Below the pieces are notes generated by a model. It made no database searches, had not been told where the DNA came from, and was given only the letters and a program-made list of their open reading frames with translations. Shown piece after piece: positions 36,323 to 45,534 of a stretch of DNA of 64,000 bases; position 1 is the first letter of the stretch, and every line of letters begins with the position of its first letter. The position numbers and the translations under genes were made by a program. Source of the DNA: JAUXJB01 sp965226855 (lineage in GTDB: Bacteria > Myxococcota_A > UBA9160 > SZUA-336); contig CBDDEE010000031.1 of the NCBI GenBank assembly GCA_965226855.1, positions 434,001 through 498,000 on the forward strand. Reading direction: 5' to 3'.

Positions 36323-38308
36323 TTAGTTTTTTTGTTGGGTTAGGAGGTTGTGGGCTAGGTGGAGGAGGTTGGTGGCGGTGAAGCCGAATTCGGTCGCGAG
36401 GTCGGTATGGGGGGCCGAGGCACCGAAGGTTTTCATGCCGTGGAAGCTGTCGCCTGGACGGATGAGCTGGGAGAGGCCTAGCTCGGTGCCGGCTTCGACG
36501 AGGAGTCGTGGGGGGGGCTGCGGCAGCACGCTTGACTGGTAGTCCTCTGGCTGGGCGAGGAACTCTTCCAGGCAGGGGAGGGAGACGACGCGCACGCTGC
36601 GGCCCTCTTGCTCGAGGGTGCGGGCCGCCTCCAGGGCGATGTGGATCTCCGATCCGGTTCCCAGTAGCACCAGCTCGGGCTCTGCCGCTTCCCCGTGGAG
36701 CACATAGCCTCCGCGCCGGGCCTTGGTCTCGATGTCCTCGCCCTCGAGCACGGGAACGGACTGCCGGGTCAGGATCAGGGCCAGGGGGCCGCCCTCTCGT
36801 TTGAGGGCTGCGGTCCAGGCTGCCACCGTCTCGCGGGCATCGCCAGGCCGCCAGACCGGCAGGTTGGGGACGCTGCGCAGACCGGCAAGCTGCTCCACCG
36901 GCTGATGGGTCGGACCGTCCTCGCCCACGAAGATCGAGTCGTGCGTGAACACATAGGTCACGGGCTGGCCCATGATGGCTGCCAGCCGGATGGCCGGGCG
37001 CATGTAGTCGCTGAAGACCAGGAAGGTGCCGACGAAGGGCCGAATCCCTCCGTGCAGGGCAAGCCCGGTCGCCACGCCCGCCATGCCGTGCTCGCGTACT
37101 CCGAAGTGCACGTTGCGGCCATCGAACTTGCCCCGCTCGATTGACGCCTCGCCCTTGAGGATTACGGAGTTCGAGCCCGCCAGATCCGCGGAGCCGCCAA
37201 CAAGGCCGGGCACGTCGGAGGCCAGAGCGTTGAGCACGCCCCCGGAAGCCTGGCGCGTCGCCATGGGGCCGGCGCCGGAGAAGTCCGGCAGGAGCGCGGT
37301 CAGGTGCTCTGGCAGCGCGCGTTCCAGCATTGCTTTCCAGAGCCGTTCCTGGCCAGAGCTCGAGAGAAGCTTCGCTTTGCGCTCCTCCCACTCTGCGCGC
37401 TGCTCGGCCCCGTCCTGCGCGTTGGCGCGGAACGCCTCGTATGCCGCCTCCGGAACCTGAAAAGGCCCGAGCTCCCAATCCAGATTGCGGCGCGTCTGGT
37501 CCGCGTTCTCCTGGCTGATCCCTCCGTGAGCGGGCGGAGTGTCCACGAGTGGGGAGCCCGATCCGATGTGCGTGCGGCAAACGATCAGCTGCGGGCGGTC
37601 CTCGCTCGTCCGAGCCGCCGCCAGGGCGGAGCGGATGGCCACGGGATCGTGCCCGTCGATCCTCTGCACCTCCCAGCCGTAGGCCGCGAAGCGCCGGGGG
37701 ACGTCCTCCGTGAAGGCGATGCTGGTGGACCCATCGATGGTGATCCGGTTGTCATCGTAGAGCACGACGAGCCGACCCAGCCCCAGGTGCCCGGCAAGCG
37801 AAGCCGCCTCGGAGGCCACCCCCTCCATCATGTCTCCATCGCTGGCCAGCACCCAGGTGCGATGGTTCACGAGGTCGGAACCGAAGCGCGCGGCCAGAAT
37901 GCGCTCCGCCAAGGCCATGCCCACGGCGTTGCTGAAGCCCTGACCGAGCGGCCCGGTCGTGACCTCGACTCCGGGAGTGTCTCCGAACTCCGGATGTCCG
38001 GGGGTCTTCGAGTGGAGCTGTCGAAACTGCCGGATCTCGTCCATCGGCAGCTCGTAGCCGGACAGGTGGAGCAGCGAGTACAGCAGCATGGAGCCGTGTC
38101 CAGCCGAGAGGACGAAGCGGTCGCGGTCGGGCCAGCGCGGCGCCCCCGGGTCGTGGCGCAGAAACTCTCCGAACAGCACGGTGCCGAGCTCTGCGCAGCC
38201 CAGCGGGAGACCGACGTGCCCGATCCCCGCGCGAGCCACCGCATCTACGGTGAGGACGCGGATCGTCTTCGCAGCGAGCTCGACTGTCTGGGGAGAGAGA
38301 GCGAGCAC
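36323..38308 (-). CDS. tkt: Transketolase
   Basis: 661 residues from GTG 38308 (the frame is open to 38431 but the extra residues are not transketolase-like). Full-length TPP enzyme: RAGIGHVGLPLGCAELGTVL, SAGHGSMLLYSLLHLSGYEL, TGPLGQGFSNAVGMA, the TPP motif ASDGDMMEGVASEAASLAGH, the HGG loop, and REHGMAGVATGLALHGG in the pyrimidine domain. Transfers two-carbon ketol units in the pentose phosphate or Calvin-type cycle. Monocistronic and divergent from the HDOD gene. Confidence 0.96.
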   Translation of the reverse strand: MLALSPQTVELAAKTIRVLTVDAVARAGIGHVGLPLGCAELGTVLFGEFLRHDPGAPRWPDRDRFVLSAGHGSMLLYSLLHLSGYELPMDEIRQFRQLHSKTPGHPEFGDTPGVEVTTGPLGQGFSNAVGMALAERILAARFGSDLVNHRTWVLASDGDMMEGVASEAASLAGHLGLGRLVVLYDDNRITIDGSTSIAFTEDVPRRFAAYGWEVQRIDGHDPVAIRSALAAARTSEDRPQLIVCRTHIGSGSPLVDTPPAHGGISQENADQTRRNLDWELGPFQVPEAAYEAFRANAQDGAEQRAEWEERKAKLLSSSGQERLWKAMLERALPEHLTALLPDFSGAGPMATRQASGGVLNALASDVPGLVGGSADLAGSNSVILKGEASIERGKFDGRNVHFGVREHGMAGVATGLALHGGIRPFVGTFLVFSDYMRPAIRLAAIMGQPVTYVFTHDSIFVGEDGPTHQPVEQLAGLRSVPNLPVWRPGDARETVAAWTAALKREGGPLALILTRQSVPVLEGEDIETKARRGGYVLHGEAAEPELVLLGTGSEIHIALEAARTLEQEGRSVRVVSLPCLEEFLAQPEDYQSSVLPQPPPRLLVEAGTELGLSQLIRPGDSFHGMKTFGASAPHTDLATEFGFTATNLLHLAHNLLTQQKN

Positions 38309-38498
38309 CAGCGTTCTCCACTCGTGGGTAAGGCTGCGCCCTGTAGCTCGTACGAGGGCGCACTCATTATCCCCGCGTGCGAACACTCGGCAAGACCCGG
38401 GTTGAAGTCGTGGGCTCTCGGAGCGATTCACCGACGCAGGCTGCTCAATTTCCTGGCCGCTGTGACCGATTCGTCCCTTGGGGAAGTGTGAGGTTCTG

Positions 38499-39949
38499 GT
38501 GAACGAGTTCGAGCGGAATCTGATCGAGACCGCCTCACTGCCTACGGTGCCTGCGATCGCTCAGCGACTCCTCGAGCTCATCGACGACGAGGGAGCCGGG
38601 CTCGAGGAGCTGGCCGAGGTCATTGCGGTCGACCCGGCGCTCTCCGCCAAGATCGTCCGGGTGATCAACTCCTCCATGTATGCCATGTCGCGCGAGGTCA
38701 CCTCCGTACGCGAGGCCGTCCTGTACCTGGGGACGAACAGCGTCTGCAGCATCGCCCTGTCCTTCTCGTTCGTCTCCAGTCTGCGGGTTCCCGATGGCGA
38801 CAGGGAGATCGAGCAGCTCTGGCAGACCTCCCTCATGACCTCACTCGCCGCCCGCAAGCTCGCGCTGGAGGTGGGCGGCTGGGACAGCGAGGAGGCGTTC
38901 CTGATCGGGCTGCTCTGCGACTGCGGCGCGCTCCTGCTCTACTCCGCGCTCCCTGAGTACGGTGAGCTCGTCAAGCGCTTCTACCGCGGGGAGCTCGACC
39001 TGCTCGAAGCCGAACGCAGCGCCTTCGACAGCGACCACCCGAGGATCGGCGCGCTTCTGCTTCAGCACTGGTCCTTTCCGCAGCGCTACTGCGCGCTCAT
39101 TGCGGAACACCACGAGCCCCTGACTCATGGAGATCCGGAGCTCATCAACCGGCAGCGCATTCTCCACTGCGCCTGGCTGTGCGCGCGGGCGCTCACCATC
39201 AACGCCTACGTGAACCAGACGGCCTCCCTGAGCCAGCAGCTGGTGGACACCTTCGAGATCCCACGCAGCGTCGCGGACACGATCCTCGAGGAGCTGCCGA
39301 ACGAGCTGCGGAGCATCGCCACCTCGCTCGACGTCTTGGTCGGGGAGCAGCGCAGCTACCAGGATCTGCTGAGCGAGGCGAACACCGCCCTTGTCGACCT
39401 GACCCTTGGCCAGGACCGTACGGTCCGCGCGCTGGCCGGCAAGATCGGCAGCGGCCGCAGTGGCTTTGAAGATGTGCTCGAGGCCCTCGAGCAGTCGCTG
39501 GTGCGCGATGCGGCCACCGATCTGATGAACCGCGCGTCGTTCGAGCACCTGCTCGACGCCTTCCACGTGCGTTCTCAGCAGCGCAAGATTCCGCTCGGCC
39601 TGCTGATCGTGCAGTGCGACCCGTGTGACGACGCTGAGTCAACGGATCCACCCGATGAGACCCTTCGTTGTACGGCCGGCCTCATCCCGGGATGCTCCGC
39701 TCGAGCGATCCGTTCGCCCGGCTCAGCGCCACGCAGATTGCCGTCTTACTGCCGAGCTGTGAAGGCGAGGATCTGAGGACCCTCGCCGGGCGCGTCAGCG
39801 ACACGCTCTCCGCCAACACCCTCGGGGCACCCACGTGCCACTTCTCGATCGGCACCGCCGAGACCCAGCCCTACTACTCGGACTGCGACCCCCAGCAGCT
39901 GATCATCGACACCCTCGCTAGCCTGCACCGATCAGAAAGTTCCGATTAA
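38499..39949 (+). CDS. HDOD-domain protein with degenerate GGDEF-like C-terminus, frameshifted
   Basis: Starts at GTG 38499. Residues about 8-205 are an HDOD domain (LPTVPAIAQRLLELID, VDPALSAKIVRVINSSMYAM, FLIGLLCDCGALLLY, AEHHEP). After a linker, the segment RDAATDLMNRASFEHLLDAF begins a GGDEF-type fold. About base 39660 the frame shifts by one. The new frame (39668-39949) supplies LRSSDPFARLSATQIAVLLP, with SATQI where GGDEF should be, so it cannot be a cyclase. The stop codon lies inside a dispersed repeat. A signalling scaffold is likely. Confidence 0.8.
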
Positions 39950-39967
39950 GGACCGTCCCCTAGTTCC
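39936..39967 (+). repeat. 32-bp dispersed repeat, copy 2
   Basis: AAAGTTCCGATTAAGG then ACCGTCCCCTAGTTCC, two differences from 16415-16446. Its central TTAA supplies the stop codon of the plus-strand HDOD gene (TAA 39947-39949) and of the minus-strand small gene (39946-39948). Confidence 0.65.
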
Positions 39968-40197
39968 AGTGGGGGCTTGAGGAGGACGACTTTCTGAAGC
40001 TCGTCTATGGGGAGGGCGAAGCCGGTGGAGTCGCAGATGCCGTAGCGTTCCGGGCGCGAGGAGGTGAGCACCAGGTAGCGGAGCTCGCGTTCGTCGAACT
40101 GCAGCACGCGTGCAACGAGGACTTCGCCAGCTCGGGTGTGGATTCGGACCGGCTGACCGCTGTCCGCGGCGGTGACGATCTCGTCGGGAACGCTCAC
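39946..40197 (-). CDS. Small protein of unknown function
   Basis: 83 residues: MSVPDEIVTAADSGQPVRIH start, then beta-rich AGEVLVARVLQFDERELRYL and FALPIDELQKVVLLK. It may be a small barrel with an Sm/PilZ-like strand pattern; I recognise no family. Its start is 10 bases before the LLM stop on the same strand order (LLM gene is upstream), so they may be co-transcribed. The stop is in the 32-bp repeat. Confidence 0.6.
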   Translation of the reverse strand: MSVPDEIVTAADSGQPVRIHTRAGEVLVARVLQFDERELRYLVLTSSRPERYGICDSTGFALPIDELQKVVLLKPPLELGDGP

Positions 40198-40210
40198 GGG
40201 CCGTGCTCGC

Positions 40211-41119
40211 TCAGGAGAAGGCCTCGAAGAACTCTTCGAAGGCCTTCATCTGCCCGCCGCTGGCCGAAGAGGGTACGAGGATCGGCGTGTTGACGCCCGC
40301 CGCGTACCAGGCCTCGAGACCCTCCTTAACCTTGCTTGCGGAGCCGAAGAGCGTCGTGTCCTCGAGCCACTGGTCCGTCATCAGGCTGGGAATCCGGTCG
40401 TGTTCACCTGCCTGCTGCGCCTTCTCGATGGCCTCCATCTCCTCGACGTAGCCGGCTTCCTTCCAGTAGTTCCGGTAGTTCGGGAGCATCACGTAGCCCG
40501 TGAGCGTGCGCCGGTTGACCGCGGCCGCAGCGCTCTCGTCATCGGAGATACACGTCGGGATCATGTCGCCGACATAGAAGTCAGGGGTGCGCTGCTCGTC
40601 CGGTAGGGCGGAGAGGGACTCCGCCATGTGCGAGCGCGCGGCGTTCGCGAACACGACGCCCTCCGAGATCTCTCCTGAGAGTGCCACCATCTTCTTGCGC
40701 AGGCCCGCCAGCACGATCGGCGGCAGCTCTCCGGCTCGCGGCGTGCCTCGCAGCTGCTCCACGAAGCGTCGCGTATCGCTAAGCGGCTTACCGGTCTTGA
40801 ACCCAGCGCGCTCGTTCGTGGGTCCGTGGCTCACGCCGATCCCGAAGTGAAAGCGCCCCCCCGAGATCTCGTGGATGAACGAGGCCGTGAGCGCGTAGTC
40901 CGAGACGTGCCGCATGTAGATGTTGGCAATGGCGGTGCCGAAGGAAATGCGCTCGGTCGCGAAGGCGAGCGCCTCGCACAGACCAACCCCATCGCCGAAG
41001 CTTGCGCAGTAGATGCCGCTAAAGCCGCGGTTCTCGATCTCCTTTGCCAGCTCCAACGTTGCTGCGCGCCGACCTGGGACGGCAGCGAGAGAGAGTGCGG
41101 GAAGTTCGGGAGATGCCAT
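40211..41119 (-). CDS. LLM-class (F420/FMN-dependent) oxidoreductase
   Basis: 302 residues from ATG 41119, preceded by GAGAGG. TIM-barrel luciferase-like fold: ELAKEIENRGFSGIYCASFG, ISFGTAIANIYMRH, GGRFHFGIGVSHGPTNERAG, PPIVLAGLRKKMVALSGEIS and FGSASKVKEGLEAWYAAGV. Resembles F420-dependent oxidoreductases of uncharacterised substrate. No F420 biosynthesis gene is in the window, so FMN is also possible. Confidence 0.85.
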   Translation of the reverse strand: MASPELPALSLAAVPGRRAATLELAKEIENRGFSGIYCASFGDGVGLCEALAFATERISFGTAIANIYMRHVSDYALTASFIHEISGGRFHFGIGVSHGPTNERAGFKTGKPLSDTRRFVEQLRGTPRAGELPPIVLAGLRKKMVALSGEISEGVVFANAARSHMAESLSALPDEQRTPDFYVGDMIPTCISDDESAAAAVNRRTLTGYVMLPNYRNYWKEAGYVEEMEAIEKAQQAGEHDRIPSLMTDQWLEDTTLFGSASKVKEGLEAWYAAGVNTPILVPSSASGGQMKAFEEFFEAFS

Positions 41120-41163
41120 GGGTGCCTCTCTGCGTGTGGGGTTGGTCAGTCTAGCAGCTCCAG

Positions 41164-41209
41164 CCTGAGCGGAGCTCTCCGTGCGCCCTGAGCGGAGCTC
41201 TCCGTGCGC
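41164..41209. repeat. Perfect 23-bp tandem duplication in a divergent promoter region
   Basis: CCTGAGCGGAGCTCTCCG plus TGCGC occurs twice head to tail (41164-41186, 41187-41209). It lies 45-90 bases upstream of the LLM gene start and 100 bases before the divergent Gfo/Idh/MocA gene, where a regulator could bind. Confidence 0.8.
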
Positions 41210-41308
41210 TTTTAGGAGTGCGGCTTCTCTCTCGACGGACGGGCGGCGCACCAGGCTCGCTCTGACCTGGCATCGAGCTTGCGATGCCGGGCCCACAGGA
41301 GTCGTCGA

Positions 41309-42256
41309 ATGTCTGCACTGACCTACAAACGCGTCGTCCTGGTGGGCAGCTGGGACGAGACCCGGATCTACCGCGAGCTGCTCCCGGACTTCCAAGAGCT
41401 GCAGCTCCAGGCAGTGGTCGGAGGAGGGGAGGCGAGCGCGCTGCTCGGCGCACCCCGCGTTTACGGCTCGGTCGACGAGCTGCTGCGCAGGGGCTGCGTC
41501 CCGCACCTGGCGCTGATCTGCTCGGCCAGCTGGGATCACGCCGGGCACGCCTCTGCCCTGCTGCGGGCAGGTGTCGACGTGCTCGTGGAGCCTCCGCTCG
41601 CAGAAGACCCGCACGAGGCGGACAGGGTAGCTGAGCTGGCGGAGCGCAACGGCCGCGTCGCTGTAACGGGCGCGCCCTTTCGCGCGCTTCCCGCGCTGCG
41701 CGAGGCGCGCCGCTTGATCGAGCTGGGCCGCATTGGACGGCTCTCTGGCGTTCACTGCGATCTCTCGCACAAGAGGGCGATCCCGCTCGATGCACCGACT
41801 GACGGCATCTGGCAGCAGGAGGGACCTCATGCCATCGACGTGGTCGAGACCCTGGCGGGTCCCGCGCTGCGTATCCGCATGCTCTCATCTTCGTCGAGTC
41901 CGAGCGGCGAGGTAACCGACGAGGTAGAAGTCGAGGTCGAGCACGAGGCTGGTCTCGTCTCGCGGGTCTCTCTGACCTGGCGCGAGCAGCGCAGCGCGCC
42001 GATCGCTCGCTGCATCGGCGCTCGCGGTGAGCTCGAGATTGGCCGCGCACAGACCATCCTCCGCACCGAGACCGGCGACGAAACGCTGCCGAACGGTCTC
42101 TACTCCAAGACCGAGGCCTATCGCGAGGTGCTTCGCGACTTCCTTGCGAGCTGTCGCGCGATCGAGCGCCCAGTCGACCATGGCGCACAGAGCGTGGCGT
42201 GGCTCCACGCCGCCTGCAGGAGCCTGGAGCGCGGGGGCACCTGGGAGCTCTGCTGA
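41309..42256 (+). CDS. Gfo/Idh/MocA-family oxidoreductase
   Basis: 315 residues from ATG 41309. The N-terminal Rossmann domain (VVLVGSWDETRIYRELLPDF, ICSASWDHAGHASALLRAG) includes VDVLVEPPLAEDPHEADR, which replaces the usual EKP motif with EPP, removing the conserved lysine. The C-terminal domain has GRLSGVHCDLSHKRAIPLD and GPHAIDVVETLAG. The missing Lys suggests a divergent or non-catalytic member. Substrate unknown. Confidence 0.78.
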   Translation: MSALTYKRVVLVGSWDETRIYRELLPDFQELQLQAVVGGGEASALLGAPRVYGSVDELLRRGCVPHLALICSASWDHAGHASALLRAGVDVLVEPPLAEDPHEADRVAELAERNGRVAVTGAPFRALPALREARRLIELGRIGRLSGVHCDLSHKRAIPLDAPTDGIWQQEGPHAIDVVETLAGPALRIRMLSSSSSPSGEVTDEVEVEVEHEAGLVSRVSLTWREQRSAPIARCIGARGELEIGRAQTILRTETGDETLPNGLYSKTEAYREVLRDFLASCRAIERPVDHGAQSVAWLHAACRSLERGGTWELC

Positions 42257-42266
42257 GAAACGAGCG

Positions 42267-43400
42267 TCAGGCGCTCGCAATCATGCGGTCAAGCTCCTGG
42301 CGCAGCCGCTCGAGGACCTCCGTGTAGGAGAAGCTCCCGACGGTCTCCGTGCCGCGCTTGAGGTTGACCGAGCGCGGGCCGCACCACAGGCCGAGGTCCG
42401 CGTCGTCGGTCTCGCCCGGACCGTTCACGCGGCAGCCCATGACCGCAATCGTCACGTCGTGGCTCGCTGCGTACTGCGTCACGTCTCGCACCCTCTCGGC
42501 CAGCTCGACGAAGGCCTCGTTCTCTACGCGCGAGCAGGACGGACACGAGATGATGTTGATGCCGTCAAGCGGGGGCACCGAACGGAAGCGGCCGGCCCGA
42601 ATGTCGGCGAGGATCTGGCGCCCGATCTCGACTTCCTCGTGCTTGCGCTCGTTCGGCAGCGTCAGCGAAACACGGACGGTGTCACCGACGCCGCGGCTCA
42701 CCAGCTGCTCGAACGCGATCCGCGTCTTGATCTCTCCCATGGGAAGCAGGCCCGCCTCGGTAACACCGAGATGAAGCGGCACGTCCGGGCGCCGCTCGGC
42801 GAAGCGCAGGTTGGCCTCGATCACTTTGTACGGATCGGAGTCCTTCAGCGAGACCACGTAGTTCGTGAAGCCCACGTCGTCCAGCAGCGCGCAGTGGTCG
42901 AGCGCGCACGCGACCATGGCTCCGATCGAGTCGCCGGGAAACTTCTCGTCGTACTCGGGAGCGACGGAGCCACAGTTCACACCGACCCGAAGCGCGCACT
43001 CCTCTGCCCCCGCCGTCTCCGCCAGCCAGGCGACCTTGTCGCGGATGCTCCTCTGCCGCTCGTGGTGGTGCAGATGACCGGGGTTGTAGCGGAGCTTGTC
43101 TACGTGCGGGGCGACGCTCTCCGCAAGCCGGTAGTGCTCCTGCAGGTCGACGACCAGGGCGGCAGCCGTGCCGGCACGGATCGCGGCCAGCGAGAGCGCA
43201 TCGCGCTTGCTGTCCACCGCGACGCGGACCAGGTCCGCGCCCGCAGCCCGCAGCGCCTCCGCCTGACGCACTGTTGCGTCAATGTCGCGGGTGCGCGTGG
43301 CGCACATGCTCTGCACCGAGATGGGCGCCCCCCCTCCGATCCGGAGCGGGCCGGCCCACACGGAGCGCGTCGGATTCCGGGGAGCGGCCACCGAGCTCAT
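42267..43400 (-). CDS. ispG: 4-hydroxy-3-methylbut-2-enyl-diphosphate synthase
   Basis: 377 residues, full length. APISVQSMCATRTRDIDATV start, LRYNPGH, VNCGSVAPEY, FTNYVVSLKDSDP, the Fe-S cysteines in NIISCPSCSRVE and the C-terminal VMGCRVNGPGETDDADLGLW. A 4Fe-4S enzyme of the MEP isoprenoid pathway. Flavodoxin/ferredoxin dependent. Confidence 0.96.
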   Translation of the reverse strand: MSSVAAPRNPTRSVWAGPLRIGGGAPISVQSMCATRTRDIDATVRQAEALRAAGADLVRVAVDSKRDALSLAAIRAGTAAALVVDLQEHYRLAESVAPHVDKLRYNPGHLHHHERQRSIRDKVAWLAETAGAEECALRVGVNCGSVAPEYDEKFPGDSIGAMVACALDHCALLDDVGFTNYVVSLKDSDPYKVIEANLRFAERRPDVPLHLGVTEAGLLPMGEIKTRIAFEQLVSRGVGDTVRVSLTLPNERKHEEVEIGRQILADIRAGRFRSVPPLDGINIISCPSCSRVENEAFVELAERVRDVTQYAASHDVTIAVMGCRVNGPGETDDADLGLWCGPRSVNLKRGTETVGSFSYTEVLERLRQELDRMIASA

Positions 43401-43443
43401 GCGCCGATCCTAGCAGCGCGGCCGGGCAACGCTCGAGCTCAGC

Positions 43444-44370
43444 TCAGACGGAGTCCAGCCCCCATACGTAGATCGGTAGCTGCGCCGGGGTCTCGGCGTC
43501 GCCGAAGAGCTCCACCGGGTCCTCCGAGCCGAGAGACTCGGGGCGGAGAACACGGAACATGGCGAGGCCACCGAGCCCGCCGGAGGCCTCGAGCGGCGGG
43601 GCCAGCGCTTCGGGCCCGATCACCCAGAGTGGCTCGCCACGCAGCGAGGCCACGCTGTGGATCAGGGACGACAACGCCTGAGCGGCGCCGGCCCACTCGT
43701 GGATCACGCCGCCAAGATCCCGGCCCTTCCCCAGCACGCAGTAGGCCGCAACGCTGTCGCCCTGCTCGAGCACGTAGAGCTCCGTATTCGGGATGCCGAG
43801 CTGGGTCTGGAACTCCGCGAGCCTGCGAGACACCCGCAGGGGGTGCTCCTCGAGCAGGGGCAACAGGCGCGCCGCGTCCTGGGGCTGACCGCAGCGAATG
43901 CCAGCTCTCTTCGCGTCCGGTCCGGGCTCCACACGCAGCACCCGTTCGCGGCCGGCCAGCACGAAGCCGGCCCTTGCGTACAGCGCGCTCGGCGTGCCGA
44001 ACAGGAGTGCGAGCTCCGCCCCCTCGCCCGTGGCCGCCTCGAGACAGGCGTCGATCAGCTGCGCTGCCAGCCCGCGACCGCGCCGGTCAGTGGCGGTGGT
44101 GACCAGACCGATGCCGGCCGCGGAGATGCGACGCGCGCCCGCGAGGAGGTCCAGCGGCCGCCACGCCGCGTGGGAAACGATCGCCTCTCGCTCTCTCAGC
44201 ACGAAGCTGCGCCCGCGATTCCGCTCACCCACGAGCAAGGGAAACTCGCGCGCGATGCCGAGATTACCGTCGAACTCCAGGTCGAGAAAGCTCTCGAGCG
44301 CCCCGAAGTCCAGACACAGTTCTGGAGCGCTTCGCGACACGCTCGCCAGCGTGGCCCGATCCATCCGCAT
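43444..44370 (-). CDS. GNAT-family acetyltransferase-like protein
   Basis: About 308 residues from ATG 44370 (MRMDRATLASVSRSAPELCL); an in-frame ATG at 44427 is less likely. The N-terminal GNAT domain has GIGLVTTATDRRGRGLAAQL with the acetyl-CoA RGRGLA loop. SALYARAGFVLAGRERVLRV follows. A second domain (residues 170-308) resembles a second GNAT-like fold. It diverges from the flagellin gene, and acetylation of a flagellin sugar is a possible role (inference). Confidence 0.72.
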   Translation of the reverse strand: MRMDRATLASVSRSAPELCLDFGALESFLDLEFDGNLGIAREFPLLVGERNRGRSFVLREREAIVSHAAWRPLDLLAGARRISAAGIGLVTTATDRRGRGLAAQLIDACLEAATGEGAELALLFGTPSALYARAGFVLAGRERVLRVEPGPDAKRAGIRCGQPQDAARLLPLLEEHPLRVSRRLAEFQTQLGIPNTELYVLEQGDSVAAYCVLGKGRDLGGVIHEWAGAAQALSSLIHSVASLRGEPLWVIGPEALAPPLEASGGLGGLAMFRVLRPESLGSEDPVELFGDAETPAQLPIYVWGLDSV

Positions 44371-44523
44371 GGCAGGAGTTTCGGCGCGAAGGTGCACTCC
44401 CTTGAGCACGTTGTTGTGCACATGCAAAGGATCGCGCCGCTAAAGATCGTTCTAGCCGCCTCCGAAGAACCACCTGCGACCGTAGCGCGGTTGCGGACAT
44501 ATTTGGCTGGATTGGCGGGGGAA

Positions 44524-44541
44524 CGGAGCAAGGAAGCTCCG
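44524..44541 (+). promoter_or_regulatory. Hairpin in flagellin mRNA leader
   Basis: CGGAGC-AAGGAA-GCTCCG, a perfect 6-bp stem 27 bases before the fliC start, just upstream of the GGAGGAA ribosome-binding site. The loop AAGGAA is itself SD-like. It may affect stability or translation of the flagellin mRNA. Confidence 0.4.
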
Positions 44542-44567
44542 CAAGACCGCATTCCTGGAGGAATCCG

Positions 44568-45422
44568 ATGGGTCTTCGGATCAACACCAACCTGGCATCC
44601 CTCACCGCCCAGAAGAACCTGGGCCGGTCCCAACTCGCGTTGGAACGATCTCTGGACAGGTTGTCGTCGGGTCTGCGCATCACGCGCGCCTCTGACGACG
44701 CGGCCGGGCTCGCCATCTCCGAAACACTTCGCGCTCAGATTCGCGGCCTCCGGCAGGCCGAGCGTAACGCGAACGACGGCATCTCCATCATCCAAACGGC
44801 GGAGGGTTCGCTGAACGAGATCTCGAGCATCTTGATTCGCATGCGCGAGCTGGGCGTTCAGTCTTCTTCGTCCGGCTCGATCTCCAACACGGAGCGCTCC
44901 TTCCTGCAGAATGAGTTCAGCTCACTGCAGTCGGAGATCACGCGAATCGCGCTTGCCACCAAATTCGGTGGTCGGACCCTGCTCGACGGCAGCCTCTCTG
45001 GCACGGGCAACGCCGTGAATTTCCAGGTCGGGATCTTCAACGACGCCGCGGTCGACCGGATCTCGCTCTCCATCGGCGATGCGACCGCGAGCACGCTCGG
45101 GGTCGCGGCGGGAGGCACGGGAATCGCCATCTCTACCGCAGCGTCCGCGCAGCAGTCGCTCGGGGAGATCGACTCGGCCATCACCACGGTAGCATCGCTC
45201 CGCGGTGACCTCGGTGCCGCACAGAACCGCCTGCAGTCCACCATCAACGCACTGCAGTCCTCGAACGAGAACCTCTCGGCCGCGAACTCTCGCATCCGTG
45301 ACGTCGACATAGCAGCAGAGACAGCAGCACTGACGCGCGCTCAGGTGTTGCAGCAGGCCGGTATCGCGGTCCTCGCGCAGGCAAACGTGTCCTCGCAGGC
45401 CGCCCTGGCGCTTCTGACCTAG
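44568..45422 (+). CDS. fliC: Flagellin
   Basis: 284 residues, ATG 44568 after GGAGGAATCCG. MGLRINTNLASLTAQKNLGR and LERSLDRLSSGLRITRASDD form the conserved N-terminal D0/D1. ANSRIRDVDIAAETAALTRA and the hydrophobic end ILQ-type QVLQQAGIAVLAQANVSSQA form the C-terminal D0. The variable centre is short, so this is a minimal flagellin. Exported through the flagellar type III system. First of a fliC-fliD-fliS-fliT-like set. No convincing sigma28 promoter was seen. Confidence 0.96.
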   Translation: MGLRINTNLASLTAQKNLGRSQLALERSLDRLSSGLRITRASDDAAGLAISETLRAQIRGLRQAERNANDGISIIQTAEGSLNEISSILIRMRELGVQSSSSGSISNTERSFLQNEFSSLQSEITRIALATKFGGRTLLDGSLSGTGNAVNFQVGIFNDAAVDRISLSIGDATASTLGVAAGGTGIAISTAASAQQSLGEIDSAITTVASLRGDLGAAQNRLQSTINALQSSNENLSAANSRIRDVDIAAETAALTRAQVLQQAGIAVLAQANVSSQAALALLT

Positions 45423-45448
45423 ATCTCAGCCAGGAGGGATCGAACAGG

Positions 45449-45469
45449 CATCCGCGACTCCTACGGATG
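45449..45469 (+). terminator. Hairpin between fliC and fliD
   Basis: CATCCG-CGACTCCTA-CGGATG, 27 bases after the fliC stop and with no T-run following. It probably protects the flagellin mRNA end or partly terminates it. Confidence 0.35.
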
Positions 45470-45500
45470 TCGTGGGAGGGGTTTCCAACCTCAGGAGCTA

Positions 45501-45515
45501 AACCTCGTAGAGGTT
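45501..45515 (+). promoter_or_regulatory. Hairpin upstream of fliD
   Basis: AACCTC-GTA-GAGGTT, perfect 6-bp stem 19 bases before the fliD start and just ahead of AAGGAGAGG. The right arm GAGGTT resembles the downstream AGAGGTT, so it could compete in pairing near the ribosome-binding site. Confidence 0.35.
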
Positions 45516-45534
45516 ACGCTCGAAAGGAGAGGTT

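Noticed and set aside
36216..37580. 454-codon minus-strand open frame overlapping transketolase
   Set aside because: It is an out-of-frame shadow rich in Arg/Pro/Gly; the transketolase frame explains the region and the frame runs into the palindrome.
38436..38445. GCAGGCTGCT, identical to the outer end of the IS5-type element
   Set aside because: Ten-base match only, with no further similarity and no transposase; probably chance.
42027..44102. 691-codon plus-strand open frame
   Set aside because: Antisense to ispG and the GNAT gene, both of which are well supported; the translation is low-complexity Arg/Ala.
44427..44500. Sigma28 promoter for fliC
   Set aside because: CTAAAGATC is present but no GCCGATAA-like -10 at the right distance; not supportable.
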